Part shown: piece by piece, positions 36,321 to 45,190 of the stretch
Layout of the letters: the number at the start of each line of letters is the position of its first letter
Position numbering within the stretch: position 1 is the stretch's first letter
Source: Proteiniphilum sp. UBA4084
Lineage (GTDB): Bacteria; Bacteroidota; Bacteroidia; Bacteroidales; Dysgonomonadaceae
Direction of reading: 5' to 3'
Assembly: GCA_002383605.1 (NCBI GenBank)
Contig: DFYK01000025.1
Location: 752 to 59,309, forward strand
DNA length: 58,558 nucleotides
Translations under genes and position numbers: made by a program
Notes under the pieces: model-generated
Database searches by the model: none
What the model was told of the DNA's origin: nothing
Seen by the model: the letters and a program-made list of their open reading frames with translations, nothing else

Positions 36321-37869
36321 AATTAATTCTCAGTTCCATTACGGCGATCTCGCGCTCCGTGCCATCGGGGCCGGCAGCATGGACACCGGAAATATAGAAG
36401 TAGCTGCCACGGGTAAGCCGTCTGATCTGCTCCCGCTGCCGGTCGGAGAAGCGGCTACCATTGGAAACTTCGGGAATGGCATTGCCCATCGAGTCGAAAA
36501 ATACCGTGCGAAAGCTTCTTACCTGAAAGGGGATGTGGAGAATACCGTCGTCGATGGCTGCCTTCAGTCCTTCGCTGCTCAACAGTGCAGCCTTGGGGAT
36601 GCTGCCGCCCTTGCGGCTGACCACATTGCCACTTGTGTCGCGGTATTCCAGAAAGGGTGTGGGGTCGGGGAGGGCGCGCACCCTGAACTGTTGCGAGGCG
36701 AGCGGACGGACAGTGCCTCCTGCCGTGCGGGCGGAAACCGACAGGGTGACATCCTGTCCCACCATGGCGGGACGTGCCACCCATCTGTTTCCTGTCCGCC
36801 TGAACTGTCCGTGGGAGATGGAGGCGCTGATATCCTGCGGTGCGAAGCCGGGTACGGAGATGGCAATCTCATTGTCGATGCCGGCATAGAGCACATTCAT
36901 CAGCGTAGGCGCGATGGTGGCCATGGGCTCCACCACTGTGTAGCTTCCGGAAAAGGGATATTGCTCAGATGTGCCGTTTCTCCCGGCCATCTCCAGGTAT
37001 CCCTCCAACGGGAAGGTGCCGGTACTGTTTGCAGGCAGCGTGAAAGCACCATTCACCGCTGCGGGCTGCGGCACGCCGTTCAGGGTGAGCAATGGATGGC
37101 GTGTGGAGTCTTCGGCTGCAAGGATGACCCGGGCATTGTAGGCCCCGCCCTGAATCACTACATCCGATTCCGGAATCAGCCGGGCACTGAGTCTGTTTAC
37201 CTTGAAGTCGCCGGCATCCACGCTGCGGAGGAGGCTCTCCAGGGCTTCTCCTTCGGCAGACCATACATCGTTCTCCAGTTTTGTCAGCAAGGTCACTGCA
37301 GCCGCCAGGGGCATATTCTCAAAGAGGGAGGATTCCCAGCTCTTACTTCCGTTTTTGGAAACAGTATTGAGGCTCTTCTGAATGATTTCCCTTCGTGCGG
37401 AATCGGTCACTGTTTCCGATACGGTCTCCCGGTAACGCGCAAGATACTCCCGCAACTTCTTCCCTTCGCCTCCGATTGGGGAGAGCATCACCACCGAGGC
37501 TGCTTCCAGGTCGTCTTTGCGTTTGATATTGGCTACATCTCCTCTTTTGCCGTCTGCTTTTCTGACCATGCGCAGTTTCAGGGTTGCAATATACTGCGTG
37601 AGCGAATCGCTCATCTCACGTACCTGCATACCTTTGTCGTACCAGCTACCGGCTTTCTCCCTGTTTTGCAGGTTATATGATCCCAGCTCTTCCATGATCA
37701 GATTGTTCCGCTCCTGCATGGTGTCGGAGGAGTCGTGTAGGCTGTCGTCCACCAGGCTGAACCCGTCGAGCACCTCTGCCGAGACGTTGAGAGCCAGCAT
37801 CGCGATGAACACCAGGTACATCAGGTTGATCATCTTCTGACGGGGGGAGTTGGGACTGTTTACTGCCAT
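36319..37869 (-). CDS. gldM: GldM/PorM type IX secretion motor protein
   Basis: A 516-residue inner-membrane protein that, with GldL, forms the proton-driven motor powering T9SS and gliding. The cytoplasmic start MAVNSPNSPRQKM leads into one helix (about residues 13-35: LMYLVFIAMLALNVSAEVLDG), whose downstream portion is the usual GldM motif. The rest is the large periplasmic segment of several beta-sandwich domains ending in a small D4-like domain (FYISGVHAAGPDGTEREI). Length matches PorM/GldM. It follows gldL after 12 nt and precedes gldN. Confidence 0.93.
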   Translation of the reverse strand: MAVNSPNSPRQKMINLMYLVFIAMLALNVSAEVLDGFSLVDDSLHDSSDTMQERNNLIMEELGSYNLQNREKAGSWYDKGMQVREMSDSLTQYIATLKLRMVRKADGKRGDVANIKRKDDLEAASVVMLSPIGGEGKKLREYLARYRETVSETVTDSARREIIQKSLNTVSKNGSKSWESSLFENMPLAAAVTLLTKLENDVWSAEGEALESLLRSVDAGDFKVNRLSARLIPESDVVIQGGAYNARVILAAEDSTRHPLLTLNGVPQPAAVNGAFTLPANSTGTFPLEGYLEMAGRNGTSEQYPFSGSYTVVEPMATIAPTLMNVLYAGIDNEIAISVPGFAPQDISASISHGQFRRTGNRWVARPAMVGQDVTLSVSARTAGGTVRPLASQQFRVRALPDPTPFLEYRDTSGNVVSRKGGSIPKAALLSSEGLKAAIDDGILHIPFQVRSFRTVFFDSMGNAIPEVSNGSRFSDRQREQIRRLTRGSYFYISGVHAAGPDGTEREIAVMELRIN

Positions 37870-37881
37870 GGCGGTTGTGCG

Positions 37882-38631
37882 TTATTGTGGATCGGCTGAA
37901 GCCTGATTGCCCCGGTTGGGTGTCATGGCCTGCAGCATGCGGGCATAGGCCGCATTGAGTTCTGTGAGCTGCGCTGCCATTTTCTCTGTTTCCCGTTTAA
38001 TCACATTCCCTTCGGGCAGGCTGTCGCTGTATATCGTGCCGAGGCGGGTGAGTCCTTTGTTGATCTGCTCGATGCTGTTGATCTGGCTGCTGACTTCCTT
38101 CAGCTGAAGTTCATAGAGGCTGTTCAGACCGGAGAGAGTGCGGTTCAGGCTCTCCAGCTGTTTCTCGTAGGTATCGGTTTGGATTGAAAACAGATTGAGG
38201 TCTTCAACGGCTGCCACATTGCCTGTTGTCTCATAAGGTGGATGTGCTGCAGCAGTCGCCGAAGCGGCATGTGGCTGCACCCCTGCTAAGGATGGTTGTT
38301 CACTACGGGGCGTGCTTATGGCCTGGGTGAGGATACCGGAACCATCGGTGGGTTGTTCTGCGGCTTGTCCGTTTCCGAGTGCCGGAAACACCTGCTCCCA
38401 GGGGTAATCGCGCACAGGCGTATCGAAGGCAGAGAGGATGAAGACAATCACTTCGGTGACCATCCCGATAAAGAGCATCTCGTTGCCATAGGGAAAGTGG
38501 AGCAGCTTGAACATGGCGCCCAGGATCACCAGCGCAGCGCCAAAGCTGTAGGCAAAGTGGATGGTGCGCTTGCCCCGCTCAGTCTGCAGAAAGCGTTCCA
38601 ACCTGTTTTTGTATCTTTTGTATGCGTTCAT
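37882..38631 (-). CDS. gldL: GldL/PorL type IX secretion motor protein
   Basis: A 249-residue inner-membrane stator-like protein with two N-terminal helices in the family pattern: HFAYSFGAALVILGAMFKLL, a PYGNEMLFIGM turn, and VTEVIVFILSAFD. The proton-conducting glutamate (TEVI) is present. A long cytoplasmic tail with coiled segments (about residues 150-230) ends in a serine/proline-rich stretch. It lies between gldK (27 nt upstream) and gldM (12 nt downstream). Confidence 0.93.
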   Translation of the reverse strand: MNAYKRYKNRLERFLQTERGKRTIHFAYSFGAALVILGAMFKLLHFPYGNEMLFIGMVTEVIVFILSAFDTPVRDYPWEQVFPALGNGQAAEQPTDGSGILTQAISTPRSEQPSLAGVQPHAASATAAAHPPYETTGNVAAVEDLNLFSIQTDTYEKQLESLNRTLSGLNSLYELQLKEVSSQINSIEQINKGLTRLGTIYSDSLPEGNVIKRETEKMAAQLTELNAAYARMLQAMTPNRGNQASADPQ

Positions 38632-38658
38632 ATCACTCTTTGTTGTTCGTCATTTACT

Positions 38659-40050
38659 TTATCTGTTGCCGGTCGTCTGCGTGCGCACGCACCGGAAGCC
38701 GATGTAGGAGCGCCCCCGGTTGAGCTCTTCGCTGTCGCGCATATCGGAACGAATGAAAGTGGCGATATCCTTCCAGGATCCGCCCTTTACCACTTTTCGC
38801 TTCAGCGGTGCGGGATCACTGGCCGATGCTCGGATGCTATATTCGGGGTTGAGGTTGCTCATCAGCTCATTCCCCGATGCGGTGTAGGCGGTGGATGTCC
38901 ATTCTGCTGCGTTGCCGGCCATGTCGTAGAGTCCGAACTGGTTGGGCTTGAAACTTCTGACCTTTGCCGGGATCAGATGGTTGTCGGCCGCATAGGCACC
39001 GTCTCCCGGATTGAAGTTGGCCTGGTAGCATCCACCCTCGCTGGTTGTTGCGTCACTCTCCCACGGATAGCGGTTGTCGGAGTTGGCATTACGTGCCGCC
39101 AGTTCCCATTCGGCCTCGGTGGGAAGGCGATAGCGCTCTGCCTGCACGCCAGCTTTGTTTATACTGCGCCGCAGAAACAGGGTACGCCACTCGCAGAAGG
39201 CGGTGGCTTGCTCCCAGGTGACACCCACCACTGGATGGTGGGCATAGGCAGGATTGGCAAAGTAATTGCGGAGGTAATATTCGTTGTTGGCTTGCGGAAA
39301 ATCGTTTACCCAGCAGGTGGTGTCGGGGTAGATGTTCACGATACGGGTATGTACAAAGTCGTAGAGGCTGCTCAACGGTCGGGTAATGGTCTGGTTGATG
39401 ACCTGCCCTTCGGGGGTGACAAAGGCGGTGTCTTTCGATATCAGCGGGGCATTGCCGGCGCCACCCTCCAGAAAGGGACGGTATTCGCTCCGGGCAGCCG
39501 CGGCCTCATCGAACCACTCATAGCGAAAGTTGAGCTGGGTGGCATCGAGCATCTTCACGCCGGTGATGGGATGGATCTTGTAGAGACTGTTGATGGCGGC
39601 TTCCTCTTCTTCGGTATTGCGGGTCCAGGGAATGGGGACAGACCAGTTGAGATGGGGTACGACCGGGTCACCGTATTCATTTTCGGTGATCTTATAGAAA
39701 TCGTCACCTGCGTAGCGCGGATCGGCCATCCTTTCCCGGATGATGGAGTCGCGTACCCAATAGACAAACTGCTTGTACTGCGAGTTGGTGATTTCGGTTT
39801 CGTCCATCCAGAAGTTGTCGACCGATATGCCGCGGGTGGGGACAGTCATGTCCCAGAGCGAGTCGGTTTCTCCGGAGCCCATGGTGATGGAACCGCGTGT
39901 CACGAGCACCATGTTGTAGGGTGTGGGTTCATCCCATACCCTGCCGACAGGAATGCCGGTGAGCTCTCCACCCACGCTGCTCCCGATGCCGCGCCGGCCA
40001 CAGGAGAGGAGAGCGCCCAGTATCAGGATGATGATCAGAACTTGTTTCAT
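38659..40050 (-). CDS. gldK: GldK/PorK type IX secretion lipoprotein
   Basis: A 463-residue outer-membrane lipoprotein of the formylglycine-generating-enzyme fold that makes the periplasmic T9SS ring with GldN. The lipobox is GALLSC (Cys near residue 17). The FGE-like domain has GSITMGSGETDSLWD, FWMDETEITNSQYKQFVYWV, RLPTEAEWELAARNA, GLYDMAGNAAEWTSTAY and VKGGSWKDIATFIR, ending SYIGFRCVRTQT. It is preceded by a 198-nt spacer rich in heptamer and octamer repeats that separates it from the porP gene. Confidence 0.93.
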   Translation of the reverse strand: MKQVLIIILILGALLSCGRRGIGSSVGGELTGIPVGRVWDEPTPYNMVLVTRGSITMGSGETDSLWDMTVPTRGISVDNFWMDETEITNSQYKQFVYWVRDSIIRERMADPRYAGDDFYKITENEYGDPVVPHLNWSVPIPWTRNTEEEEAAINSLYKIHPITGVKMLDATQLNFRYEWFDEAAAARSEYRPFLEGGAGNAPLISKDTAFVTPEGQVINQTITRPLSSLYDFVHTRIVNIYPDTTCWVNDFPQANNEYYLRNYFANPAYAHHPVVGVTWEQATAFCEWRTLFLRRSINKAGVQAERYRLPTEAEWELAARNANSDNRYPWESDATTSEGGCYQANFNPGDGAYAADNHLIPAKVRSFKPNQFGLYDMAGNAAEWTSTAYTASGNELMSNLNPEYSIRASASDPAPLKRKVVKGGSWKDIATFIRSDMRDSEELNRGRSYIGFRCVRTQTTGNR

Positions 40051-40065
40051 TGGGTTTATATTTTT

Positions 40066-40136
40066 AGCTGTCAGGAGTCAGGACTCAGCTGTCAGGACTC
40101 AGGACTCAGCTGTCAGGACTCAGGTGTCAGCTTTTT
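40066..40136 (+). repeat. Heptanucleotide tandem repeat, nine units, before gldK
   Basis: Nine heptamers (AGCTGTC, AGGAGTC, AGGACTC, AGCTGTC, AGGACTC, AGGACTC, AGCTGTC, AGGACTC, AGGTGTC) followed by AGCTTTTT. A TTTTT precedes the first unit. This is the longest copy of the family in the window, and it lies in the transcribed leader of gldK on the opposite strand. Confidence 0.9.
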
Positions 40137-40192
40137 GCGGAACAAAATTAATACGTTTGACATATTATCATTTTTACATTCTCTCATCGGCA

Positions 40193-40248
40193 AATTAGTA
40201 CATTAGCACATTGGCACATTGGCATATTGGCTCATTCTCACATTCATC
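40193..40248 (+). repeat. Octanucleotide degenerate tandem repeat before gldK
   Basis: Units are of period 8: AATTAGTA, CATTAGCA, CATTGGCA, CATTGGCA, TATTGGCT, CATTCTCA, CATTCATC. The array begins about 55 nt after the heptamer array and ends directly against the porP stop codon (TGA on the - strand, 40249-40251). It has a different period and sequence from the heptamer family. Confidence 0.8.
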
Positions 40249-41220
40249 TCACAGCAGCCGGATGCTTTTTTGGGGCGGCAACTTCGGCTTGAAATAATCG
40301 AGCGGAAGATCATACCGCAAGTAAAGCTCGTGGCTTCCCTTACTTATGCTTCCCGGAGCGGATGTATGTTTGTTGTATGCGTATCCCATTTCCAGGCCCT
40401 GAAAAGTGGCACCGCCAAAAATAATATATCCGTCGCCGGGTGACCAGCTAAAGCCGCCCGAGAACCGTTTGTTGTATTCCAGTCGCAACGTTGCCTGCAG
40501 CACCGTCTCACTGAGACTGGACTGCACCCACACCATGGGTTGTAATACCAACGGATAAAACAGACCGATATTGTATCCGGCCATAAAATTTATTGAACGG
40601 GGAATGGAGGAGCGTGCCGAGTCGCTCTGCAGGTCGGTGGTCAGTGAATCGCTAATAGCATAAAAGTGGGGTTGGGTGATGTGTAGTACCGAGAGGCCGG
40701 CGAATCCTTGCCTGCCACTCCAGGCAATGCCGGCATGCAGATCGGGCAATTGTTTGTCCACCGGATTCACCTGTAATAAAGGTTTCCCATAACCCTCTCC
40801 GGAAATGGTTTTCCGGCTCCCTGCATCGAATTGCAAACTGTAGATACCCGCCTGCAGCCCTATCTGCAGGGCACCATTACGCATCTCTATGTGATAGCTG
40901 TACTGTCCGGCAAGGAGTCTGTTGCGGATCGATCCCGCCTGTTCGCCGAAGATCACGATGCCTGCTCCGTGGCGACGGCGAAGAAATTCCACCGGCATAT
41001 CGGCGGTAAGCGCTACCATTTGCGGCGCATTTACTATTCCGGTCCACTCATAGCGGTAGGCTGCCACAGTGCGTATCTGTTCCGTGGCACCGGCAAAAGC
41101 AGGGTTGTAGAAACTTCTCACCGCCCAATAGTGACTGAATGGCACATCCCACTGTGCCTGCATCGGCAAGACGAAGCACAGTAGCAAAAGCGATATGAAA
41201 GGAAGTCGACTTTTTCCCAT
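40249..41220 (-). CDS. PorP/SprF family type IX secretion membrane protein
   Basis: A 323-residue outer-membrane protein of the PorP/SprF family, which attaches to surface-translocated T9SS cargo or the translocon. The signal peptide ends PMQAQ. The characteristic start is WDVPFSHYWAVRSFYNPAFAGAT, followed by YRYEWTGIVNAPQMVALTADMP, and beta-strand repeats end in GLEMGYAYNKHTSAPGS and HELYLRYDLPL. The start at 41220 (MGKSRLPFISLL) gives a proper signal peptide; an ATG 66 nt upstream adds an improbable tail. It heads the gldKLMN operon in a 5-gene order typical of Bacteroidales. Confidence 0.92.
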   Translation of the reverse strand: MGKSRLPFISLLLLCFVLPMQAQWDVPFSHYWAVRSFYNPAFAGATEQIRTVAAYRYEWTGIVNAPQMVALTADMPVEFLRRRHGAGIVIFGEQAGSIRNRLLAGQYSYHIEMRNGALQIGLQAGIYSLQFDAGSRKTISGEGYGKPLLQVNPVDKQLPDLHAGIAWSGRQGFAGLSVLHITQPHFYAISDSLTTDLQSDSARSSIPRSINFMAGYNIGLFYPLVLQPMVWVQSSLSETVLQATLRLEYNKRFSGGFSWSPGDGYIIFGGATFQGLEMGYAYNKHTSAPGSISKGSHELYLRYDLPLDYFKPKLPPQKSIRLL

Positions 41221-41250
41221 TGTATCATTAACTGAAAAAGAGCGGAAAAA

Positions 41251-41283
41251 TTGTGTGTATCGGGGAAGGAATCTGTAAATTTG
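41251..41283 (+). promoter_or_regulatory. Possible promoter for the SGNH gene
   Basis: TTG at 41251-41253 and TAAATTTG at 41276-41283 fit the Bacteroidota consensus with a 22-nt gap, slightly longer than optimal. The SGNH gene starts at about 41440, so the leader would be near 150 nt. Confidence 0.4.
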
Positions 41284-41439
41284 CATTGTACATTCATTTA
41301 ATCAAGGTATCAGACACTTTAAAACGCATGAAACGAGCATATAAACAGTTATACCAAAAGAAAATGATTATTGCGAGTTCCATACACGATAGTAAAAAAA
41401 ATAAAATAATCGTAGGAAATTTTATTTAGCATGATCACG

Positions 41440-43173
41440 ATGAGGAGAAGTATTGTTTTTGCGCTTGGCCTTTTGTTTGCCTTCAGCGCCGCAGCACAAA
41501 CAACATGGTATAACCCCATGGAAGAAGATTTTGCGGTCGTTCAGAATCAGGGATGGACCGGGGAGATCGGAAAGAGCTATCAGCGACTGCCGGACAGGGC
41601 AAAAGAGGTGGTAAGAAAGAACGTCTGGAATTTATCCACCAATTCGGCAGGGTTGGCCATCCATTTTTACACCAATGCCGAAAGAATTGAAGTACGGTAT
41701 GGCGTAAGCGGTAGTTTTGAGATGAACCATATGCCGGCAACCGGAAAATCAGGCGTGGATCTCTATGCGATTGATCCGGATGGCCGGTGGCACATTCTCA
41801 CAGACAAGTTCGCCTTCGATGACACCATCAGTTATACTTACGGAAATCTTATGCAGAGTAATTATCATAAAAAAGGGTTTGAATACAGACTCTACCTGCC
41901 TTTATACAACAGTGTTACATGGATGGAAATTGGCGTTCCGGATTCAGCCGCATTCTTCTTTGCGCCGGTACTGAAAGAAAAACCGATTGTCGTGTATGGT
42001 ACCTCTATCGCACAGGGGGGATGTGCATCGCGCCCTGCGATGGGGTGGACAAACATTCTTTCCCGAAAGCTGGATCTGCCGGTCATCAATCTGGCTTTTT
42101 CAGGGAATGGCCCGTTGGAGAAGGAGATGGTCGATTTAATCAGTGAACTTGACGCCGCCATGGTGGTCTATGACTGTCTGCCCAATATGGGAGGTCTCCC
42201 CACGGATGAGGTGAAGAAGAGAACGGCTTACGGTGTATCAGCAATACGGGCCAAAAGTGATGTCCCTGTGCTGATCACAGACCATATCGGTTACAGGAAT
42301 GATGAAATGAACATCAGTACGAAAGAATCATCTGACCGGTTAAACAGCGCCTCACGCGAAGTATATGACTCGCTGAAAGCTGCAGGCGTGAAAAACCTGT
42401 ATCACCTGCATCAGGATAGCATCCACTTCCCGGACGACGGGTGTGTGGACAACATACACCCGAACGACCTGGGGATGCAGGTATATGCCGATGCATATGA
42501 AAAAATAGTTCGACAGATGCTTCATATGCCGGTGGAAAAATCAGTCACTACCCGGCCTGTCAGCCAGAGACGCGAACCGGGTATTTACGAATGGAAAAAA
42601 AGACACCGCGATAAACTGGCGGCAATTGAATTGAATCCGCCCCGGAAGGTGATTATCGGAAACTCCATCACCCACTACTGGAATGATGAACCGGGTAGGG
42701 AAAATGAACCGGAGAGCTGGCGCAGATTGATGGAGCCGGAAGGTTTTTTCAATCTGGGCTGCGGCTGGGACCGAATAGAAAATGTCTTGTGGAGAATCTA
42801 TCACGGCGAACTGGATGGCTACAGAGCTGAGGAGATTGTGCTGATGATCGGCACAAACAATATCGGATTGAACAATGATAAGGAGATTGTGGAGGGATTG
42901 CAATTCCTTTTGACACAGATTGTGGAAAGGCAGCCCGATGCTGTCATAAAAGTGATGGGCATTCTCCCCCGCAGATCGGCGGAGGAGAAGGTTGCCGGGC
43001 TGAACAAACAGATTGAGGCCATGGTTGAGCGGCACGACTGGTTTTATATCGATGCAGGGGGAAAGCTTACAAAAAACGGCAGGATCGACGAATCTTGCTT
43101 TAGAGATGGTTTACACCCCAATGAGAAAGGATATGCGCTGATCGCACCGTTGCTGGTTCAAGAACCGAAATAA
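41440..43173 (+). CDS. Double SGNH/GDSL hydrolase with GxDLY domain
   Basis: A 577-residue exported protein with three domains. After the signal peptide (ending SAAAQ) there is a GxDLY-type N-terminal domain containing GKSGVDLYAID. It is followed by a first SGNH hydrolase (nucleophile in VVYGTSIAQGG; DNIHPNDLG for Asp/His) and a second SGNH domain (GNSITHYWN, GLCGWD-like CGWDRIE, GTNNIG and DGLHPNEKGY). Both catalytic sets look complete. Such enzymes are acetyl or acyl esterases, some on PUL glycans. It is not part of the flanking T9SS operon and stands alone, convergent with the VOC gene. The start at 41431 is also possible. Confidence 0.85.
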   Translation: MRRSIVFALGLLFAFSAAAQTTWYNPMEEDFAVVQNQGWTGEIGKSYQRLPDRAKEVVRKNVWNLSTNSAGLAIHFYTNAERIEVRYGVSGSFEMNHMPATGKSGVDLYAIDPDGRWHILTDKFAFDDTISYTYGNLMQSNYHKKGFEYRLYLPLYNSVTWMEIGVPDSAAFFFAPVLKEKPIVVYGTSIAQGGCASRPAMGWTNILSRKLDLPVINLAFSGNGPLEKEMVDLISELDAAMVVYDCLPNMGGLPTDEVKKRTAYGVSAIRAKSDVPVLITDHIGYRNDEMNISTKESSDRLNSASREVYDSLKAAGVKNLYHLHQDSIHFPDDGCVDNIHPNDLGMQVYADAYEKIVRQMLHMPVEKSVTTRPVSQRREPGIYEWKKRHRDKLAAIELNPPRKVIIGNSITHYWNDEPGRENEPESWRRLMEPEGFFNLGCGWDRIENVLWRIYHGELDGYRAEEIVLMIGTNNIGLNNDKEIVEGLQFLLTQIVERQPDAVIKVMGILPRRSAEEKVAGLNKQIEAMVERHDWFYIDAGGKLTKNGRIDESCFRDGLHPNEKGYALIAPLLVQEPK

Positions 43174-43189
43174 GCGACTGTTCCTCCGT

Positions 43190-44287
43190 TTACTGCAAAC
43201 TATCCGGCTTTACACGCATAAAGCGAAGCATGCTGAGCATCCATTTGGGCAGTGGCTTTTCGGGATCACGTTTGCGGAGGTCGAGATAAAGGTTTAGTTT
43301 CTTCATCAGCGGGATCTTGTGTGCCTCCACCAGTTCAATCAAAGTGCCATCGGGATCTTCAATATAGGCAAACTGGCCGGCAGCTTCACCCATATCGAAG
43401 GAGTCTCCCTCCTTGAAGCTCCGGGAACTGTCTACCGTGAAGGGATAGCCCATCTCCTCGCATTTCCTGCGTAGTGCATCGGTGTTGCGCACATCGAAGC
43501 AGATTTGAATAAAGCCGGGATCGCCCCAGTAGCGCCCTTCATAAATCTTGCGCGGTGTGCGGTCGAGGGGTTGCACCAGCTCGATATGGGATTGACCGAA
43601 TAACTCGCTGAAGCTGCCCTTGCGCGGCTTGCTGTGTGTAAGCAGCCGGCGACGGAACGAGCCCTCACCCGAGGGGAGTGCCTTCAGATCGTCGAACGTG
43701 CCGGTTTCATCGGCTACAATCACATCATAGCCGAGGATATCGCGGTAGATGGGCATGGCTTTTTCGATGTCGGTCACACCTATCATGGCGCCGGCAATGC
43801 CTCCGGTAAGCCGTTTCTCATCGCGATAGACCGAAGGCTCGTGAAAGATCTGGAAGATGTTTCCAAAGGGATCTTTCAGAAAAAAAGTTTTGTGTCCGTC
43901 GATACCATCGTTGAGTCTCCCCAGAATATAAACATTCCTTTTCCTGCTGAACAGCTCGTATGTTTTTACCACATCGCGGCTTTTGATCTTGGCCGCAAAC
44001 ACACCCAGATCGCCTGCCTGTATTTCAAAGCTGATGGGCTGTGGCTTGCGCTCTGAATATTGCCAGATCTCAAAGCCTCCACCGCCCTGCATGTTCACGG
44101 CAATGGCCGCCCGTCGTTTCTGCGGTTTTCCGCCGGTGTAGGGCAGCATCAGCTCCGCTACCTTGTCATCCTCGAGGATGCGGATATCCATGTTGAACAC
44201 GTCGATGTAATATTTCCATGCTTCGGCAAAGTCTTCCACGCCGATGCCGATCTGCTGTATGCCGGCAATGTTGTATTTATTTTCCAT
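43190..44287 (-). CDS. VOC (vicinal oxygen chelate) family protein with two glyoxalase-like domains
   Basis: A 365-residue protein of the glyoxalase/bleomycin-resistance fold, with two related modules: GIQQIGIGVEDFAEAWKYYID (N-terminal half) and MIGVTDIEKAMPIYRDILGYD (C-terminal half). The second module ends in FAYIEDPDGTLIELVEAHKIP, carrying the metal glutamate. It resembles extradiol-dioxygenase or hydroxyphenylpyruvate-dioxygenase-like proteins, but no specific family could be named. It follows the SDR gene by 42 nt at the end of a lipid-synthesis operon, so an unknown lipid-modifying role is possible. The start at 44287 (MENKYN) is chosen over an upstream ATG. Confidence 0.75.
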   Translation of the reverse strand: MENKYNIAGIQQIGIGVEDFAEAWKYYIDVFNMDIRILEDDKVAELMLPYTGGKPQKRRAAIAVNMQGGGGFEIWQYSERKPQPISFEIQAGDLGVFAAKIKSRDVVKTYELFSRKRNVYILGRLNDGIDGHKTFFLKDPFGNIFQIFHEPSVYRDEKRLTGGIAGAMIGVTDIEKAMPIYRDILGYDVIVADETGTFDDLKALPSGEGSFRRRLLTHSKPRKGSFSELFGQSHIELVQPLDRTPRKIYEGRYWGDPGFIQICFDVRNTDALRRKCEEMGYPFTVDSSRSFKEGDSFDMGEAAGQFAYIEDPDGTLIELVEAHKIPLMKKLNLYLDLRKRDPEKPLPKWMLSMLRFMRVKPDSLQ

Positions 44288-44329
44288 ATGTGCTATCTTT
44301 TGAGGGAGTGTGTTGTTACACAACTTGAA

Positions 44330-45121
44330 TCAGGTTGCTTTTATTTTTCTAACCATCCTGCGGGAGAGACCGGGGAAAAACCGTTTGATGTAAACCATCA
44401 GCAGCTCTTTTCCACCGACCAGCACCTCGGGCTTTTGCCTGTGTATGGCACGTACTATTTTCCGGGCTGCCTGCTCTGCGGTGATTCCCTGTTCCTGTCC
44501 TGCATCCATTTGTCCGTGCCGGCTGCCGTTGGCCTCCAGGGCATTGAAGGATATATTGGTTTTTACACGCCCCGGACAGACCATTACTACCCGGATGTTG
44601 TCATCGTAATATTCGGCATGCACCGTCTCGAAGAAGCCGTAGAGAGCAAACTTGGAGGAGGCATAGGCCGAGCGCAGCGGAAAGCCGAACTTCCCGGAGA
44701 TGCTGCTGGTAACAGCAATCGTACCTCCGCCATTTTCAATCATTTTTGGGAGCAGCCGCTTTGTGATTTTTACCGGCGCGAAGAAGTTTACATCCATGAT
44801 TTTCCTGTCTACTGCAAAGTCGGTCTCCGTGGTTTTACCACGCTGACTGATACCGGCATTGAGGAAAACGATGTCTATCTGGCCGAAAATAGCCAGGGCC
44901 TTGTCGGTAAGTTCGTCGATTCCTTCCAGGTTGGAGAGATCGTAGGGGAGTATCTCGCACCGCGCACCCAGACGGATACACTCCTGCCGTACCTCTGCCA
45001 GCTTGTCGGCCTTTGATGCTGTCAGAATGAGGTTCGCCTTCTCTCGGGCAAACTGATAGGCGCTTGCTTCGCCGATACCCGACGAGGCGCCCGTGATCCA
45101 TATGGTTTTGGGGTGATGCAT
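44330..45121 (-). CDS. Short-chain dehydrogenase/reductase, candidate 3-keto-lipid reductase
   Basis: A 263-residue classical SDR. It has the NAD(P) motif ITGASSGIGEASA, the NAGISQ motif, catalytic serine in VTSSISGKFG, and the YASSK-type YASSKFAL. The C-terminal RRMVRKIKAT is basic and membrane-interactive, and the PGLSRRM region resembles DHRS7-like lipid reductases. Placed after an acyltransferase of the AONS family and a cysteate-synthase-like PLP enzyme, it may reduce a 3-keto long-chain base. It starts directly after a three-unit heptamer repeat. General function is sure, the substrate is inferred from context only. Confidence 0.85.
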   Translation of the reverse strand: MHHPKTIWITGASSGIGEASAYQFAREKANLILTASKADKLAEVRQECIRLGARCEILPYDLSNLEGIDELTDKALAIFGQIDIVFLNAGISQRGKTTETDFAVDRKIMDVNFFAPVKITKRLLPKMIENGGGTIAVTSSISGKFGFPLRSAYASSKFALYGFFETVHAEYYDDNIRVVMVCPGRVKTNISFNALEANGSRHGQMDAGQEQGITAEQAARKIVRAIHRQKPEVLVGGKELLMVYIKRFFPGLSRRMVRKIKAT

Positions 45122-45127
45122 TTTTGT

Positions 45128-45158
45128 AGCTTTCAGGATTCAGCTTTCAGCTTTTTAG
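45128..45158 (+). repeat. Heptanucleotide tandem repeat, three units, before the SDR gene
   Basis: Units AGCTTTC, AGGATTC, AGCTTTC then AGCTTTTTAGG. It lies in the 69-nt spacer between the PLP enzyme and the SDR, ending 6 nt from the SDR start codon on the - strand. Confidence 0.85.
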
Positions 45159-45190
45159 GAGAAATCGTTGTACTTTCAGCGGTTTGCAAG

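Noticed and set aside
36379..37680. A 433-codon + strand frame inside gldM
   Set aside because: It is the antisense shadow of the clearly recognised gldM; composition is not that of a real protein.
38296..40206. A 636-codon + strand frame opposite gldL and gldK
   Set aside because: Both opposing genes have full family motifs, and this frame has none; its end is made of repeat DNA.
40060..40248. The repeats before gldK as a CRISPR array
   Set aside because: Units are 7 and 8 bp with no unique spacers, and there are no cas genes nearby.
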